In this document: piece after piece, positions 63,056-64,000 of the stretch
How the letters are laid out: each line of letters starts with the position of its first letter
Numbering within the stretch: position 1 is the first letter of the stretch
Source: Pratylenchus scribneri
Taxonomy: Eukaryota; Nematoda; Chromadorea; Rhabditida; Pratylenchidae
Reading direction: 5' to 3'
DNA length: 64,000 bases
NCBI GenBank assembly: GCA_030063045.1
Contig: JAQSEB010000186.1
Location: 525,776-589,775, forward strand
The notes under the pieces: model-generated
The model's database searches: none
What the model saw: the letters and a program-made list of their open reading frames with translations, nothing else
Told to the model about the DNA's origin: nothing
Program-made: the position numbers and the translations under genes

Positions 63056-64000
63056 AAAAGCCATCAAAATTCAATTATAAGAATAAAATAATAAAATCTT
63101 GAATTGCATTTAAAAATTTATTATAAAAAAATTCATCAAATCTAAATTGCAGTAATAAAAATAATTTAAATAGATAGTTACAAAAATTTATTATAAATTG
63201 TTCATTAAAATGTAAATATTTTGACCATCAGTAAATTTTCGATAAGAAAGTAAAGATTAAGCTTACAAATTTATTATTTTAAAAATTTATTGGTTTTTTT
63301 GACTTGATTGAGCCTCCATAAATGATTTTTTATTCATATAATAATAAAAAAATGATTAAAATCATTATATCTTAAAGTTATAAAAAAAATTTCTGAAATA
63401 AATTTATACTATTTTCTTTAAATAATATTTCAGAGATATTATTTACTCTAAAAAAATTCCTACAAATAAATTCAGATCAAAAAAAATGGAAAATGATTTT
63501 TTTGTGTGTAAAATGCGTCTAAAGAGAAATATGGATCATGGAAATAAAAATAGATATTTTATTGGCACAATTAAAATTATAATATAATCAAAGATAAAAA
63601 ATTATAAAAAATAATAACGGATCCTATATATAATTTTAAAAATTATTTTGAATTATTTTGATATAAATTAAAAAATAACGATATATTCAGATAAAAAAAG
63701 GAACGTTTATTATTATTATTTTGATAAAAATTTTATATTTTTTAAAAATTAATACTTTTAAAATTATCGAAAGAAATTATCATGATATAAAATCAGAAAA
63801 TCCTACAAAATTGATAACATATCTTAATGTATTAAATATATTAATAAATAATTACCTAGAAATTTATTGTTATGCAAACTAAACTTTTATTATTAGGCAT
63901 AAATTATTAAAGTCAAATAATTTAAAAAAATATTGGTCACTATTCTAATTTTTAATAGAAAAAAATTATTATATGAATAGAACAATTAAATATTATCATT

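Larger units (their letters stand above)
47970..64000. other. AT-rich gene-poor tract with coding-like islands
   Basis: Sixteen kilobases of extreme A/T content. Richer patches lie near 50295-50350, 51420-52060, 52670-52790, 53901-53990, 54690-54780, 56500-56610, 58574-58708, 59570-59740, 61740-61790, 61904-61971 and 62917-63055. The better ones are listed. No RNA gene or repeat array was recognised. Confidence 0.65.

Noticed and set aside
1..64000. Ciliate-type genetic code (TAA/TAG read as Gln, TGA as stop), suggested by several islands that become long open frames
   Set aside because: In such A/T-rich DNA, ignoring TAA and TAG always yields long open frames. UTP23 and both Helitron genes use only CAA/CAG for Gln apart from one TAA each, and UTP23 ends at TAA followed by clearly non-coding sequence. 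The standard code fits better.

Overview
The window looks like nematode nuclear DNA, probably from a very AT-rich tylenchid such as a root-knot nematode. That placement is an inference. It rests on a UTP23 gene of animal/nematode type with short AT-rich introns, a TTTTCAG acceptor just ahead of its start codon, Helitron coding regions in the standard code, and a background that is only roughly one-seventh G+C. Most of the 64 kb (1-13149, 26480-40030, 47333-64000) is extremely A+T-rich with no recognisable complete gene. It is dotted with islands of about 70-200 bp that are richer in G+C and read like isolated exons.

Region 13150-17690 is a degenerate 130-bp satellite whose most conserved part is the double palindrome GGTTTGCAAACCGGTT. 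It surrounds a four-exon UTP23 (ribosome biogenesis) gene on the minus strand.

Region about 17807-26479 is a nearly full-length Helitron (A). It has a G+C-rich, hairpin-bearing leader, a 6.8-kb intronless reading frame (Ulp1-like protease, zinc finger, HUH Rep with two tyrosines, Pif1-type helicase) broken by one in-frame TAA, and a 3' end with two TT-loop hairpins finishing in CTAG.

Region 40031-47332 is a second Helitron family (B) on the minus strand. It is a head-to-tail array of five units, each ending in a short hairpin plus CTAG. Four units are non-coding and carry long arrays of TTAATCC-type, telomere-like repeats. The fifth (unit D) holds the 3' half of a Helitron gene, with helicase and C-terminal OTU protease, joined to the same 5' leader. 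The array sits inside a copy of a 1-kb AT-rich dispersed repeat. The uninterrupted copy of that repeat at 9120-10106 shows the empty site and places the insertion between A and T.

The main biological story is therefore two rolling-circle transposon lineages, each fused to a different ubiquitin/SUMO-type protease. One appears to have supplied 3' ends to non-autonomous, telomere-repeat-bearing units that inserted as a tandem array.
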